Shown here: piece after piece, positions 20,195 to 30,904 of the stretch
Position numbering within the stretch: the first letter of the stretch is position 1
Layout of the letters: each line of letters begins with the position of its first letter
Source: Sulfurimicrobium lacus
GTDB taxonomy: Bacteria > Pseudomonadota > Gammaproteobacteria > Burkholderiales > Sulfuricellaceae
NCBI RefSeq assembly: GCF_011764585.1
Contig: NZ_AP022853.1
Coordinates: 2,761,501 to 2,825,500, forward strand
Direction of reading: 5' to 3'
DNA length: 64,000 bases
Translations under genes and position numbers: made by a program
Notes under the pieces: generated by a model
What the model saw: only the letters and a program-made list of their open reading frames with translations
Told to the model about the DNA's origin: nothing
The model's database searches: none

Positions 20195-20200
20195 AAATAT

Positions 20201-20240
20201 AAAGGGCGGGTTCTTCGGAACCCGCCCTTTTGTTTTTCTC
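20201..20240 (+). terminator. Terminator after tRNA-Leu
   Basis: A 13-bp perfect stem (20201-20213 with 20218-20230) is capped by TTCG and followed by TTTTGTTTTT. An A/T-rich run on the other side means it may also stop read-through from purA. Confidence 0.92.
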
Positions 20241-20274
20241 TCGACTACATTCAAGGAAAAACGTGAAGGCGGGT

Positions 20275-20305
20275 GGCTGGTGCGGCAGTCTCCGCCCCAC
20301 CAGCC
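20275..20305 (-). terminator. Possible purA terminator hairpin
   Basis: GGCTGGTG (20275-20282) pairs with CACCAGCC (20298-20305), shortly after the purA stop on the minus strand. The nearest T run is about a dozen bases further on, so termination here would be weak. Confidence 0.4.
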
Positions 20306-20322
20306 CTGAATCCGCCGCTGCA

Positions 20323-21645
<1,323 letters not shown>

Positions 21646-22809
21646 CTAAGACTTGATTTTTTCTATTTGCCACTGGTTATCGCGTAAAACCAGAACCCGA
21701 TCGCAATTCAGCTCATCGCGTTGCGCTTCATGACCAGGCAAGTCCATTACAACCACCTCTCCCTGGCTGCGCAGCGTCTCGATTTTATCCTGCAATGCCG
21801 CGTCCCCGGCATGCGGTGCGAGGATCGCTGGAGCTGCAGCCGCAGGCCCCAGGGCGCCGCACAACACGCGCAAATCCATGCTAAAACCCGTTGCCGGTCG
21901 CGCGCGACCGAAGACCTTCCCCACTTCGTCGTAACGCCCGCCCTTGGCGACTGCGTGCGCCTGACCCGGAAGATAGACAGCGAACACCACTCCGCTGTGG
22001 TAGTGGTAGCCGCGCAATTCCGCCAGATCGAAGGCGATGCTATCCGCCATCTCACCAACACCCGCGGCGATGCTGCGTAAATCGTCCAGCGCGCGCCGTA
22101 TCTCGGGATAATCTGGCAGGCTTTTCTGTGCCCGCTCCAGAACTTCGATGCCGCCATAAAGCTGCGGCAACAGCAATATCGCATCACGGGTAACGGCATC
22201 CAACCCCTGCGCCAATTCGCCGATGCTGGACACATCCTTGCCTTGCAATGCCTGGAATAGCGCAGCTTCGAGGTCCGCGGAAACGCCGCCCCGCTCCATC
22301 AATGCCTGGAAAATGCCGACATGGCCGATATCCAGGTGGATGCCTTGCAAGCCGATCAGCTGCAGCGCCTTTAACATCAGTTGCTGTATCTCTACATCGC
22401 TTTCTATGCCTGGGTGACCAAACAACTCGGCACCGATCTGCAATGGCTCACGCGTTTGCATCATGCCTTCCGGCATGGCTTGCAGCACGCTGCCTGCGTA
22501 ACACAGACGCACCACACCACCGCGATTGAGCAGGTGCGCATCGACCCGCGCTGCCTGGGGCGTGATGTCGGCGCGCAACCCCATCATGCGTCCGGAGAGC
22601 TGATCGACGACTTTGAACGTTTTGAGATCCATGTCGTGCCCGGTACCGGTCAGCAGCGAGGGCAGGTATTCCAGCATGGGGGGGATGACCTGCAGGTAAC
22701 CATGAACGTGAAACAGGTCGAGCAAGCGACGGCGCAGGCTTTCGATCCGCCGCGCTTCAGGCGGCAGGATGTCTTCGATATATTCGGGAAGTAACCAGAT
22801 TTGCATCAT
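21646..22809 (-). CDS. hisZ: ATP phosphoribosyltransferase regulatory subunit
   Basis: The 387-residue class II aminoacyl-tRNA-synthetase-like paralogue of HisRS starts with WLLPEYIEDILPPEARRIE, the HisZ hallmark. It has motif-2-like FEIHVVPG-region equivalents (GLRADITPQAARVDAHLL) and GGRYDEVGKVFGRARPATGFS. HisZ lacks tRNA charging and instead forms the octameric enzyme with short-form HisG for the first step of histidine synthesis. hisG is not in the window. Its ATG overlaps the stop of the DUF2065 gene (ATGA). Confidence 0.94.
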   Translation of the reverse strand: MMQIWLLPEYIEDILPPEARRIESLRRRLLDLFHVHGYLQVIPPMLEYLPSLLTGTGHDMDLKTFKVVDQLSGRMMGLRADITPQAARVDAHLLNRGGVVRLCYAGSVLQAMPEGMMQTREPLQIGAELFGHPGIESDVEIQQLMLKALQLIGLQGIHLDIGHVGIFQALMERGGVSADLEAALFQALQGKDVSSIGELAQGLDAVTRDAILLLPQLYGGIEVLERAQKSLPDYPEIRRALDDLRSIAAGVGEMADSIAFDLAELRGYHYHSGVVFAVYLPGQAHAVAKGGRYDEVGKVFGRARPATGFSMDLRVLCGALGPAAAAPAILAPHAGDAALQDKIETLRSQGEVVVMDLPGHEAQRDELNCDRVLVLRDNQWQIEKIKS

Positions 22810-22985
22810 TTAACCAAGAAAAACATCAACAGGCCGCCCAGCATCGATCCCAGGCCGACAAAACGGAGCTGACCATCGGAAAGCTCAATCATTTTGCGAA
22901 AGGTCTCGCGCCATACGGCGGGAGCCAAAAACGGCAAAACACCTTCGATCACCAACATGAGCGCAAAAGCGGCCAGCAAATTCAC
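22806..22985 (-). CDS. DUF2065 small inner-membrane protein
   Basis: The 59-residue frame starts with GTG (22985), with AAGG 8 nt upstream, 10 bp after the hflC stop. It has two hydrophobic helices around a conserved LPFLAPAVWRETF loop, the DUF2065 pattern. A GTG at 23015 would lengthen it into hflC but leaves no ribosome site. Genes of this family regularly follow hflC and precede hisZ in Betaproteobacteria, suggesting a link to the HflKC complex. Function unknown. Confidence 0.8.
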   Translation of the reverse strand: MNLLAAFALMLVIEGVLPFLAPAVWRETFRKMIELSDGQLRFVGLGSMLGGLLMFFLVK

Positions 22986-22995
22986 TTGCCGGACC

Positions 22996-23877
22996 TTACT
23001 TACCCGCTTTACCACCCGAATTCTTCATATACCTGAAGAATTCGGAATTCGGTTCCAGCACCATCACGTCGGATTTGTTCTTGAAGCTTTGGCGGTAGGC
23101 TTCCATGCTGCGGTAGAAAGAATAAAACTCGGGATTTTGTCCATAAGCTGCGGAATAGGTAGCCGCCGCCTTGGCATCGCCTTCACCCTTGGTTTGCTGG
23201 GCGGTACGATAAGCCTCGGCAAGGATCACTTCGCGCTGACGGTCGGCGTCGGCACGAATTTTCTCCGCCTCGGCCGAACCCTGCGAACGAAGTTCATTGG
23301 CGACGCGCTTGCGCTCGGCTTCCATGCGCTGGTACACCGATTCGCTCACTTCCTGCGGCAATTCCACGCGTTTCAGACGCACGTCCATGACCTGTATGCC
23401 GATCTTGCGCGCATCGATGTCAGCCTTCTGGCGCAGGATTTCCATGATCTGGTCACGCTCGCCCGACACCACGTCGTGCACGGTGCGCTTACCGAATTCC
23501 GCGCGCAAACCGTCGTTCACCGTTTGTGTGAGACGCGTCTGGGCTTGCAGTTCATCGCCGGCCACGCTGACGAAATACTGTTTCGCGTCGACGATGCGCC
23601 ACTTGACGAAATAATCTACCAGCACGTTTTTCTTTTCCGAGGTGATGAAACGCTCGGATTCTGATGGATCGAGCGTGCGCAGACGGGTGTCGAAGAAGCG
23701 GACATCCTGCAGCAGCGGCACCTTGAAATAGAGTCCGGGCTGCTGTTTGATGGACACGATCTCACCCAACTGACGCACGATCACATACTGCCACTGGTTG
23801 ACGGTGAACATCGACAGGCTGGAGAAGGCTAGCAACGCCAGCAGCGCCATCAATACACTACTAATATGCTTTTTCAT
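22996..23877 (-). CDS. hflC: FtsH protease modulator HflC
   Basis: The 293-residue protein has one N-terminal membrane helix and an SPFH/Band 7 domain (LRTLDPSESERFITSEKKNVLVDYFVKWRI), then a long coiled coil (RMEAERKRVANELRSQGSAE). It forms a large periplasmic cage with HflK that modulates FtsH proteolysis of membrane proteins. The start overlaps hflK by 4 bp, fitting equimolar synthesis. Confidence 0.95.
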   Translation of the reverse strand: MKKHISSVLMALLALLAFSSLSMFTVNQWQYVIVRQLGEIVSIKQQPGLYFKVPLLQDVRFFDTRLRTLDPSESERFITSEKKNVLVDYFVKWRIVDAKQYFVSVAGDELQAQTRLTQTVNDGLRAEFGKRTVHDVVSGERDQIMEILRQKADIDARKIGIQVMDVRLKRVELPQEVSESVYQRMEAERKRVANELRSQGSAEAEKIRADADRQREVILAEAYRTAQQTKGEGDAKAAATYSAAYGQNPEFYSFYRSMEAYRQSFKNKSDVMVLEPNSEFFRYMKNSGGKAGK

Positions 23878-25052
23878 GGACGCGCCTCCCGATCCCGGCT
23901 GCGGAATGTGTCGCGGCTCCTTATTGTGTTGTCCGGAAGAATGGCTTCCGGAACCGGTGCCGGCTTCGCGTCGCCGGAAATCTGTGTGCCTGAAGCCGAT
24001 TGCTGAATCAACTTGTCGAGCGGCAGGTAAAGCATGCTGTTGCTGCCCTTCTGGTCAACCAGCACCTTGCTGGTGGTGGAATATATCTGTTGCATCGCAT
24101 CCAGGTACAGGCGTTCACGGGTGACGCCCGGCGCCTTGTTGTATTCGGCCATGATCTGTTTGAAGCGAGCCGCATCACCTTCGGCATTCGCGATCACACG
24201 CTGCTTGTAACCGTCGGCTTCCTGCAGCAGGCGCGAAGCACCGCCGCGCGCCTTGGGAACGACATCGTTGGCATAGGCTTGCCCTTCGTTTTTCTGGCGC
24301 TCCCGGTCCTGACCTGCCTTGACCGCGTCGTCGAAAGCGGATTGCACCTGCTCGGGAGGCTGTGCATTCTGCATCGTCACCTTGCTGATGGCGATACCAG
24401 TCTGGTAGCGATCGAGTATTTCCTGCATCAGTTTGGAAGCTTTGGCCGCGACTTCGGCGCGCCCTTCATATAGAACGAAGTCCATCTTGCTCTTGCCCAC
24501 GATTTCACGAATTGCCGTTTCCGCCGTCTGCAGCACGGCATCATCGGGATGACGGTTATTGAACAGGTAGGCCTTGGGATCTTTCAGGGTGTATTGCACG
24601 GCAAACTGGATATCGATGATGTTCTCGTCATCGGTAAGCATGAGCGATTCTTTCAGCACCTTGCTCTTGATGGTGTTGCGGTAGCCAACCTCGACAGTGC
24701 GTACCTGTTCCATGTTGACCACTTCGGCACTCTCGATGGGATACGGTATATGCCAGCGCGGTCCCGGCTCGGTGGTTTCGACCCACTTGCCGAAGCGCAG
24801 CACCACGCCACGTTCACCTGCGTTGACGATATAGAAGCCGCTGCCCAGCCACACCACAAGAGCAAGCGCAGCCACGATGCCTAAGCCACCGAAAGCCTGA
24901 CCGCTTGTAGGCATGCCGCCACCCGAAGAAGGCTCCTTGCCCTTGCCTCCGAACATGGCGCCCAGCTTCTGGTTAAATTTGCGCCACAACTCATCGAGGT
25001 CGGGCGGACCACTGTTGTTTTTCTTGCCCCAGTCGGGATCGTTCCAAGCCAT
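23874..25052 (-). CDS. hflK: FtsH protease modulator HflK
   Basis: The 392-residue protein has a glycine-rich cytoplasmic N-terminus (MAWNDPDWGKKNNSGPPDLD), typical of HflK. A membrane helix follows near residues 75-95, then the SPFH domain (FYIVNAGERGVVLRFGKW) and a coiled coil with repeated Gln/Arg/Glu (DRERQKNEGQAYANDVVPKA). It is the partner of HflC in the HflKC-FtsH complex. It lies 42 bp downstream of hflX in the same operon. Confidence 0.95.
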   Translation of the reverse strand: MAWNDPDWGKKNNSGPPDLDELWRKFNQKLGAMFGGKGKEPSSGGGMPTSGQAFGGLGIVAALALVVWLGSGFYIVNAGERGVVLRFGKWVETTEPGPRWHIPYPIESAEVVNMEQVRTVEVGYRNTIKSKVLKESLMLTDDENIIDIQFAVQYTLKDPKAYLFNNRHPDDAVLQTAETAIREIVGKSKMDFVLYEGRAEVAAKASKLMQEILDRYQTGIAISKVTMQNAQPPEQVQSAFDDAVKAGQDRERQKNEGQAYANDVVPKARGGASRLLQEADGYKQRVIANAEGDAARFKQIMAEYNKAPGVTRERLYLDAMQQIYSTTSKVLVDQKGSNSMLYLPLDKLIQQSASGTQISGDAKPAPVPEAILPDNTIRSRDTFRSRDREARP

Positions 25053-25094
25053 ATTTAATCTTCAGGTTTCATGAACAAAGGTCCAAATTCAAAT

Positions 25095-26234
25095 TCACGG
25101 CGCGCTTGTGTGTTGCGGCACGGCATCTTCTTCTGAACTTGGAGCTTGGCTCTTGGCACCATACTCAAGCAACGCCTCCCGGATCAATTCCATTCCGGCA
25201 CCGGTCAGCGCGCTGACATGAATGCGCACGATTCTACCATACTCGTCCCGCTCCAAGCCCGGGGCCTGGCCTTTCATGTCAATTTTGTTGTACACCATGA
25301 TCTGCGGGGCATTGGCGCCGATCTCGTCTAGCACCGCATTGACTTCATCGATCTGTTGCTCGCGGTTTCCACTGGCGGCGTCCACGATGTGCAACAGCAA
25401 ATCCGCTTCCACCGCCTCGGTCAGGGTGGAGCGAAACGCGGCGACCAGGGTATGCGGCAAATGCTTGATAAACCCGACGGTATCCGAAAGCACCACCTCG
25501 CCGGCCTCGCCCAGATAAAGGCGTCGCGACGTGGTATCGAGCGTGGCGAACAACTGGTCCGCAATATAGGCGGTGGCGTGAGTAAGGCGGTTGAACAGCG
25601 TGGACTTGCCGGCATTGGTATAGCCGACCAGCGACACCGACAGCACCTTGCCGCGTACCCGCGAGCGGCGCTGCACCTGGTGCTGGCGCCTGAGCCGCTG
25701 GAGTTTGTCCTTGAGTAGCTTGACGCGCTTACCCAGCAGACGACGATCGGTTTCCAGCTGGGTTTCGCCCGGCCCGCGCAGGCCGATACCGCCCTTCTGT
25801 CTTTCCAGGTGGGTCCAGCCGCGGATCAGGCGTGTCGCCAGATGCTCCAGCTGCGCCAGCTCCACCTGCAGCTTGCCCTCGGAACTGCGAGCGCGCTGGG
25901 CAAAAATATCGAGGATCAGCGTGGTGCGATCGACCACGCGCGTTTCCAGGCGCTGTTCCAGGTTGCGCTGCTGCGCCGCAGAAATTTCGTGGTTGAAAAT
26001 CACCAGTCCGGCGCCGCTTTGCCGTAGTGCATCGGCGACCTCCTGCACTTTTCCACTACCGGCATAGAGGGCCGCATCCGGACGCGAGCGTTTGCCCTCG
26101 ACTACCGCGACGGCCTGCACGCCGGCACTTTCAGCCAGCCGGTGCAATTCTTCCAGGCTATCGGCATAGTCCGCATCGCCGAAATCAAGACTGACCAATA
26201 CCGCGGTATCTGCGCCCCCGGGACGGTCAAACAT
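25095..26234 (-). CDS. hflX: Ribosome-associated GTPase HflX
   Basis: The 379-residue protein has the HflX N-terminal domain (AALYAGSGKVQEVADAL, NHEISAAQQRNLEQRL), the glycine-rich linker KGGIGLRGPGETQLETDRR and a GTPase domain. The G1 motif is [15 protein letters not shown], with DTVGFI and NKID following. It splits stalled 70S ribosomes under stress. It lies 12 bp downstream of hfq and upstream of hflK, a conserved order. Confidence 0.95.
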   Translation of the reverse strand: MFDRPGGADTAVLVSLDFGDADYADSLEELHRLAESAGVQAVAVVEGKRSRPDAALYAGSGKVQEVADALRQSGAGLVIFNHEISAAQQRNLEQRLETRVVDRTTLILDIFAQRARSSEGKLQVELAQLEHLATRLIRGWTHLERQKGGIGLRGPGETQLETDRRLLGKRVKLLKDKLQRLRRQHQVQRRSRVRGKVLSVSLVGYTNAGKSTLFNRLTHATAYIADQLFATLDTTSRRLYLGEAGEVVLSDTVGFIKHLPHTLVAAFRSTLTEAVEADLLLHIVDAASGNREQQIDEVNAVLDEIGANAPQIMVYNKIDMKGQAPGLERDEYGRIVRIHVSALTGAGMELIREALLEYGAKSQAPSSEEDAVPQHTSAP

Positions 26235-26246
26235 CGAGGAGACTAC

Positions 26247-26489
26247 TTAAACCGAATCAGAGGGATGTTCGAAAGGAATGCTCACCGGACGTGCTGGCAC
26301 GACGGTGGAAATAGCATGTTTATATACCATCTGCGTAACCGTGTTCTTGAGCAACACAACGTACTGGTCAAAGGATTCCACCTGACCCTGCAGCTTGATA
26401 CCGTTGACGAGATAAATAGAAACCGGAATATGCTCTTTACGCAGAATATTCAGGAACGGGTCTTGTAACATTTGCCCTTTAGCGCTCAT
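26247..26489 (-). CDS. hfq: RNA chaperone Hfq
   Basis: The 80-residue protein starts [20 protein letters not shown], the conserved Hfq N-terminus. It carries the Sm1 motif ([25 protein letters not shown]) and the Sm2 motif with YKHAIST. The hexameric ring pairs small RNAs with mRNAs. GGAGC lies 6 nt before the chosen ATG; an upstream in-frame ATG at 26531 is rejected because it precedes the ribosome site. It leads the hfq-hflX-hflK-hflC-DUF2065-hisZ-purA operon. The upstream gap 26490-26632 holds only a weak TAGAGT-type -10 candidate. Confidence 0.97.
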   Translation of the reverse strand: MSAKGQMLQDPFLNILRKEHIPVSIYLVNGIKLQGQVESFDQYVVLLKNTVTQMVYKHAISTVVPARPVSIPFEHPSDSV

Positions 26490-26632
26490 TTTTTGCTCCA
26501 AACGCAATACTTCGTTGTTATGAATGGCCACTCTAATGGATTTTGCTATCGATTGCCAGCAGCATTGCCGATGAACATGGAGCGTTCCAATCGATATTTC
26601 AAGATGGGGCGCGAATTAGTTATATGTGACAT

Positions 26633-27802
26633 TTATTCTTTAGGCCAGTAGTCCGTGGCAATGCCGTCGCCCAGGTCTGCTTCGATCAGGCGGCGGCGCA
26701 CTTCGAGCAAGCGTGCGATCAACTGCGGCTCCTGCTGACCATATGCATCGGCATCCGCCACCCGGTTGACCACCACGCCGAGCAATTCGGTAATCGCGTT
26801 GCCGATGGAATTCTGGCTGATCGTGACAATCAGCTTGCCTTCGTCGTTGCGGTATATGAGCTGCTTGAACGCCGGTTGCCAGCGGATGGCGTTGGCATAC
26901 TTGGCATCGGTAATGCAGCGGTCCCGGACCTTCTTCGCCGTCTTGAGAAAGTCGTTGTTGAACAGCAGCACGTTTTCGACCTGGTCCGGAAAATAAAGAT
27001 CGGGCAGCATCGGCGCGTTGCGCGAGGAAACCTGCGAGAAGAAACTGCGATAGAAATCGATAAAACCCTTCAGCACCAAGTCATATTCATGCCAGAAACG
27101 CACGTCTTCCAGCGCCGCCGCGCCGCCGGGAATCTCCCAGCTCGGCAGGCCCTGCGGGTAGCCGGTCAGCCCCAGGCGCGCGGCGTCGTCGCTCACCGGC
27201 CGCAAGACCTCCAGGTGCAGCGCCTGGCAAATGAATTCTCGATAGGCATCGTGCATGTACATCTCGAATAGCGAGTGCTGGCCGCCATCGGTGAGATTGG
27301 GGTTTTTCGGGTCGGCCAGCTTGGCATCGCGCAGCTGGTCCATGGAAAACACGATGAAATGGTTGTGCAGCATGCGGATGCTGGGCACGCCGGGAGAGGT
27401 CAGGGGCCAGGTCGCATCGAGGCTCGCCTCCCCCGCCAGCACCAGGTGCTGCGCGGGATCGGGGAATTCTTCCAGCATATAGTCGATGATGATCTGGTTC
27501 ATCCGGTTCCACACGTGTTTGACGTTGTCCGGCACCTGGGTACGGCGCACTGGACGCCCCAGAGGATTGAGGACGATCTGCGACGTGTTGTAGATGATCG
27601 ATGCATCGAAGACGTTGCTATGCCCCAGCGCCTTGCGGTAAAGCAGCAAATTTTCCGGATTCAGCAGCAGCCCGTTGTTGTTCACCAGATCGTTGAGATT
27701 TTCCGTGCTGTTGAAAAATTCGTTGGGCTTCATCCCCTCAGGCACGTCCAGGGGAATGGGGCGAAAAGGGGTAACGATCTCGCGTGGGCCGGATTGGGTC
27801 AT
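26633..27802 (-). CDS. Uncharacterised 389-residue soluble protein
   Basis: I do not recognise this family. The start MTQSGPREIVTPFRPIPLD (27802) is preferred over a frame extension that would begin inside the adjacent inverted repeat. There is no signal peptide or membrane helix. Notable segments are LHNHFIVFSMDQLRDAKL with an H-x-H pair, HSLFEMYMHDAYREFICQ, and ITISQNSIGNAITELLGV-like C-terminal helices; it is rich in Asn, Asp and aromatic residues. It lies alone between hfq and der, which are usually neighbours in Betaproteobacteria. The palindromic element ends 31 bp before its ATG. Codon use looks like that of neighbouring genes, so recent foreign origin is not obvious. Confidence 0.8.
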   Translation of the reverse strand: MTQSGPREIVTPFRPIPLDVPEGMKPNEFFNSTENLNDLVNNNGLLLNPENLLLYRKALGHSNVFDASIIYNTSQIVLNPLGRPVRRTQVPDNVKHVWNRMNQIIIDYMLEEFPDPAQHLVLAGEASLDATWPLTSPGVPSIRMLHNHFIVFSMDQLRDAKLADPKNPNLTDGGQHSLFEMYMHDAYREFICQALHLEVLRPVSDDAARLGLTGYPQGLPSWEIPGGAAALEDVRFWHEYDLVLKGFIDFYRSFFSQVSSRNAPMLPDLYFPDQVENVLLFNNDFLKTAKKVRDRCITDAKYANAIRWQPAFKQLIYRNDEGKLIVTISQNSIGNAITELLGVVVNRVADADAYGQQEPQLIARLLEVRRRLIEADLGDGIATDYWPKE

Positions 27803-27833
27803 GGTGGATATGCCTGAGTGATATGTGGGGCTA

Positions 27834-28100
27834 GTGTAGTGTTGCACGCTAAACGGCACTTTCAGCGAGCGCCTGGGCGGCCAGATGCAAGACGCGGGTG
27901 CGCCGGAATAGTCACTCTATTCCAAGCGCCCGCAACGCCGCAGATGGCCACCCAGGCGCTCGCCCGGAGGGAGCCTTCCCAAGAGCGCCCTAACCGCGTT
28001 GCGGCGCTTGGCAAGGGAATAGCCATTGCCTGCGCGCCGCGCCTTGTTATGCCACTTTTGGGAAGGCTCTGAAAGTGCCGTTTAGCGTGCAACACTACAC
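27834..28100. mobile_element. 267-bp MITE-like palindromic element with 32-bp perfect terminal inverted repeats
   Basis: The 32-bp ends (27834-27865 and 28069-28100) are perfect inverted repeats. Inside, 27865-27883 pairs with 27945-27963 (18 of 19) and encloses a hairpin centred on GGAATAG/CTATTCC (27905-27923). Next, 27971-27982 pairs perfectly with 28058-28069 and encloses a second hairpin (about 28001-28040). The two lobes are imperfect inverted copies of each other. There is no open reading frame for a transposase, and no flanking target duplication could be seen. The remaining 225 bp to der (28101-28325) holds no recognisable gene, only CGATGCA/TGCATCG inverted repeats. Confidence 0.7.
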
Positions 28101-28325
28101 AAGCGATGCAGCTTTTTACCACAGCCGACAAACGCCGGGCAGCAAAAAATTCGAATATGAGGATAAGGCTATTGCATCGTTGACAAAACGCAGGATATTT
28201 TGGCGACGAGGCGCAGCCGAGCGACCATTTTGTCTCGCGCTACTGCCCCTGGAGCCAATTCATCTTCGATGGAGAGGTTGCTTCAACGATGCGCCACACA
28301 TTTCGCGCCCATTCCTTGCACGCAC

Positions 28326-29732
28326 TCAGTACTTCTTGCCGTAGGCCTTCCTGCTGCGCCGCCTCTTGCTGCGCGCTGCATTTTCATCGGCTTCGGTTTT
28401 AGGTGCGGGCTTGCGGTCGGCAAAGGGATTGCTGCCTTGTTTGAACTGTACGCGCAGCGGCGTGCCCTGCAGTTCGAACGCCGTGCGGAAAACGCCTTCC
28501 AGATAACGCTTGTAGCTGTCCGCCACGTTCGCAGTTGCCGTGCCGTGCACGATCACCAGCGGGGGGTTGGAGCCGCCCTGATGCGCATAACGCAATTTGG
28601 GCCGGATCGGACCGACCTTGGGCGGTTGATGCTTTTCCGTCGCGGCGATCAGCACGCGCGTCAGCATGGGCGTCGACATCTTCTTCATCGCCGCCGCGAA
28701 GGCGCCGTCGATGGACTTGAACAAACCGCCCACGCCCGTGCCCTGCAGGGCGGAAATGTAATGATATTTGGCGAATTCGAGAAACTGCAGCTTGCGCGCC
28801 AGATCGCTCTTGATCACCTCGCGCCGCGCCTCGTCCAGGCCGTCCCACTTGTTGATCGCCACCACCAGCGCCCTGCCCGCTTCGAGAATAAAGCCGGCGA
28901 TATGCGCGTCCTGTTCGGAAACATCCTGGCGCGCGTCCAGCACCAGCACCACCACGTTGGCGTCCTCGATCGCCTGCAGCGTCTTGACGACCGAGAATTT
29001 CTCAATCGCTTCGAATACCTTGCCGCGTTTCCGTACACCCGCGGTATCGATCAGGGTGTAGCGCCGGTCGTCGCGCTCCAGGTCGATATAGATGCTGTCG
29101 CGCGTCGTGCCGGGCTGGTCGAAGGCGATCACGCGCTCTTCGCCGAGCAGACGGTTGACCAGCGTGGATTTGCCCACGTTGGGGCGACCGACGATGGCCA
29201 CCTTGGGATGGTCGTCCTTCTCCTCGCTCTCCTCCTCATCGGGGAAGTCGGCCAGCGCCAGTTCCACCAGCTCGCGCACGCCTTCGCCGTGCGCGCTGGA
29301 AATCACCAGCGGGACGCCGAGGGCTAGTTCGTGGAACTCCGCCGCCACTACTTCGCGGCGCATACCTTCGGCTTTGTTGACGGCGAGAAACACCGGCCGG
29401 CCGGACTTGCGCAGCCCCTCGGCGATGGTCTTGTCCTGCGGCGTCAAGCCTTGGCGCGCGTCCACCAGGAAGATGATGCAATCCGCCTCGTCGACGGCCT
29501 GCAGCGTCTGCTTCGCCATTTCATGCAGGATGCCGTCTTTGGCAACCGGCTCGAAACCGCCGGTATCCACCACCAGGTAAGGCTTGCTGCCCACCAGGCC
29601 GTGACCGTAATGGCGGTCGCGGGTCAGCCCGGGCAGGTCGGCCACCAGCGCATCGCGCGTCTTGGTCAGACGGTTGAAAAGCGTGGATTTTCCGACGTTG
29701 GGGCGACCAACCAGGACTAGGGTAGGCTTCAT
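28326..29732 (-). CDS. der: Ribosome biogenesis GTPase Der (EngA)
   Basis: The 468-residue protein has two tandem GTPase domains, unique to Der. The first P-loop is [15 protein letters not shown] at the N-terminus and the second [16 protein letters not shown] near residue 183. Each is followed by DxxG and NKxE/NKWD motifs. A KH-like C-terminal domain and a basic tail ([15 protein letters not shown]) follow. It is essential for 50S subunit assembly. Its start overlaps the bamB stop by 4 bp. Confidence 0.96.
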   Translation of the reverse strand: MKPTLVLVGRPNVGKSTLFNRLTKTRDALVADLPGLTRDRHYGHGLVGSKPYLVVDTGGFEPVAKDGILHEMAKQTLQAVDEADCIIFLVDARQGLTPQDKTIAEGLRKSGRPVFLAVNKAEGMRREVVAAEFHELALGVPLVISSAHGEGVRELVELALADFPDEEESEEKDDHPKVAIVGRPNVGKSTLVNRLLGEERVIAFDQPGTTRDSIYIDLERDDRRYTLIDTAGVRKRGKVFEAIEKFSVVKTLQAIEDANVVVLVLDARQDVSEQDAHIAGFILEAGRALVVAINKWDGLDEARREVIKSDLARKLQFLEFAKYHYISALQGTGVGGLFKSIDGAFAAAMKKMSTPMLTRVLIAATEKHQPPKVGPIRPKLRYAHQGGSNPPLVIVHGTATANVADSYKRYLEGVFRTAFELQGTPLRVQFKQGSNPFADRKPAPKTEADENAARSKRRRSRKAYGKKY

Positions 29733-30904
29733 TGTATCGCCAGGGAGAATAGACCACCGTTGCGGGTCTGCACCAGGATGTTCTGGCCCAACATCTGCGG
29801 CTCCGCGCCAACTGCGCTGCCGTCGGTGGCGGCACGTCCGGCAAAGCTGCCATCTTCGCGCGACAGCACATGCACGTAACCCTCCAGGTCGGCGACGGCG
29901 ATATGGCTGCCTGCAACGACCGGGGTACTCACGCGACGAAACAACAGTTTGTCCTGCTTCCAGATGCTGGCGCCGCTATTCTTGTCGAGCGCGTGCACTG
30001 CGCCACGGGCATCGCTGACATAGATATTGGACTTGTCCAACGCCAGACCGGTCAGGCTCGACATGTCGCGCGCCCATACCGGATTGCCGCTCAGGATATC
30101 GAAACAGGCCACCCTCCCCTGATAAGCCACGGCACAGACATGGTTGCCATCCACCACCGGCAAGCTGGTGATGTCGGCGATGCGTTCCAGTTCAGTTGCG
30201 CCGCGCGGCTGTGCCACGTTCGCTTCCCAGCCGAGAATACCGTTGGAAAGCGAAATTGCCACCAGCTTACCGCCGGCATAGCCGGCAAACACGCCGCCGC
30301 GCGACACCACCACGCCTGCGTGGCTGCGAATGGCCAGGGTCGGCAGCGCACGTTGATAGACCCATTTGCGTTTACCGTCATGGGCATCCAGGCCGAAAAT
30401 CTGGCCGTCGGCAGCACGCACTACCACCACGCCATCGGATGCCTGAGGCGCGCTAAGGACCTCGCTGGAAACCTGCGCCTGCCATAGCGATTTGCCATCG
30501 AGATCGTAAGCCAGCACTTCGCCTTTGCGGGTAGCGACCATCACCAGGCCTTCGCCCACACCGACACCGCCAGAAAGCTTTTTACCGGTTTCGACCCGCC
30601 ATTGCAGCTTGCCGCTGTCGCCTTCGAAACGCGCAAGGCTGCCGCCATATCCCGCCGCAAACACGCTGCCGGCGGCAATAGCGGGGGTGAACACGTAATC
30701 ACCTGCAGCACCCGCACTCGCCTGCCACTGGGTTTTCACCGCCACGGCAGGTTTTATTTCGGCCAAAGGCGCGGGTTTATCCGTTTTTTCGTTACCGCCC
30801 CACAGACCGAAGCCCGTGGAAAGGGACTCGCCCAGCCCGGCGCAGCCAACCAGCGACAAGGCCAGCAGGCCCACCATAGGAAATTTCATTGCACTAATTT
30901 TCAT
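29729..30904 (-). CDS. bamB: Outer-membrane assembly lipoprotein BamB
   Basis: The 391-residue protein starts with a lipoprotein signal whose lipobox LVGC puts the lipidated cysteine at residue 21. The mature part is a PQQ-type beta-propeller with repeated segments such as [20 protein letters not shown] and [18 protein letters not shown]. BamB is a scaffold of the BAM complex; BamD of the same complex is encoded at 9594-10379. Its ATG overlaps the stop of the upstream TPR gene (TAATG) and its stop overlaps der, so the three are coupled. Confidence 0.94.
   Translation of the reverse strand: MKISAMKFPMVGLLALSLVGCAGLGESLSTGFGLWGGNEKTDKPAPLAEIKPAVAVKTQWQASAGAAGDYVFTPAIAAGSVFAAGYGGSLARFEGDSGKLQWRVETGKKLSGGVGVGEGLVMVATRKGEVLAYDLDGKSLWQAQVSSEVLSAPQASDGVVVVRAADGQIFGLDAHDGKRKWVYQRALPTLAIRSHAGVVVSRGGVFAGYAGGKLVAISLSNGILGWEANVAQPRGATELERIADITSLPVVDGNHVCAVAYQGRVACFDILSGNPVWARDMSSLTGLALDKSNIYVSDARGAVHALDKNSGASIWKQDKLLFRRVSTPVVAGSHIAVADLEGYVHVLSREDGSFAGRAATDGSAVGAEPQMLGQNILVQTRNGGLFSLAIQ

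Noticed and set aside
26633-27802. Call as glutamate-cysteine ligase (Acidithiobacillus type)
   Set aside because: The sequence lacks the remembered features of that family, so it was left as uncharacterised.
27803-27859. Longer start of the unknown gene beginning inside the inverted repeat
   Set aside because: The same residues begin an open frame on the other side of the element, because the arms are identical. The extension is an effect of the repeat, and MTQSGPRE is the better start.
28075-28344. 89-codon plus-strand frame after the palindromic element
   Set aside because: It starts in the repeat arm and runs into der antisense; no motif and no ribosome site.
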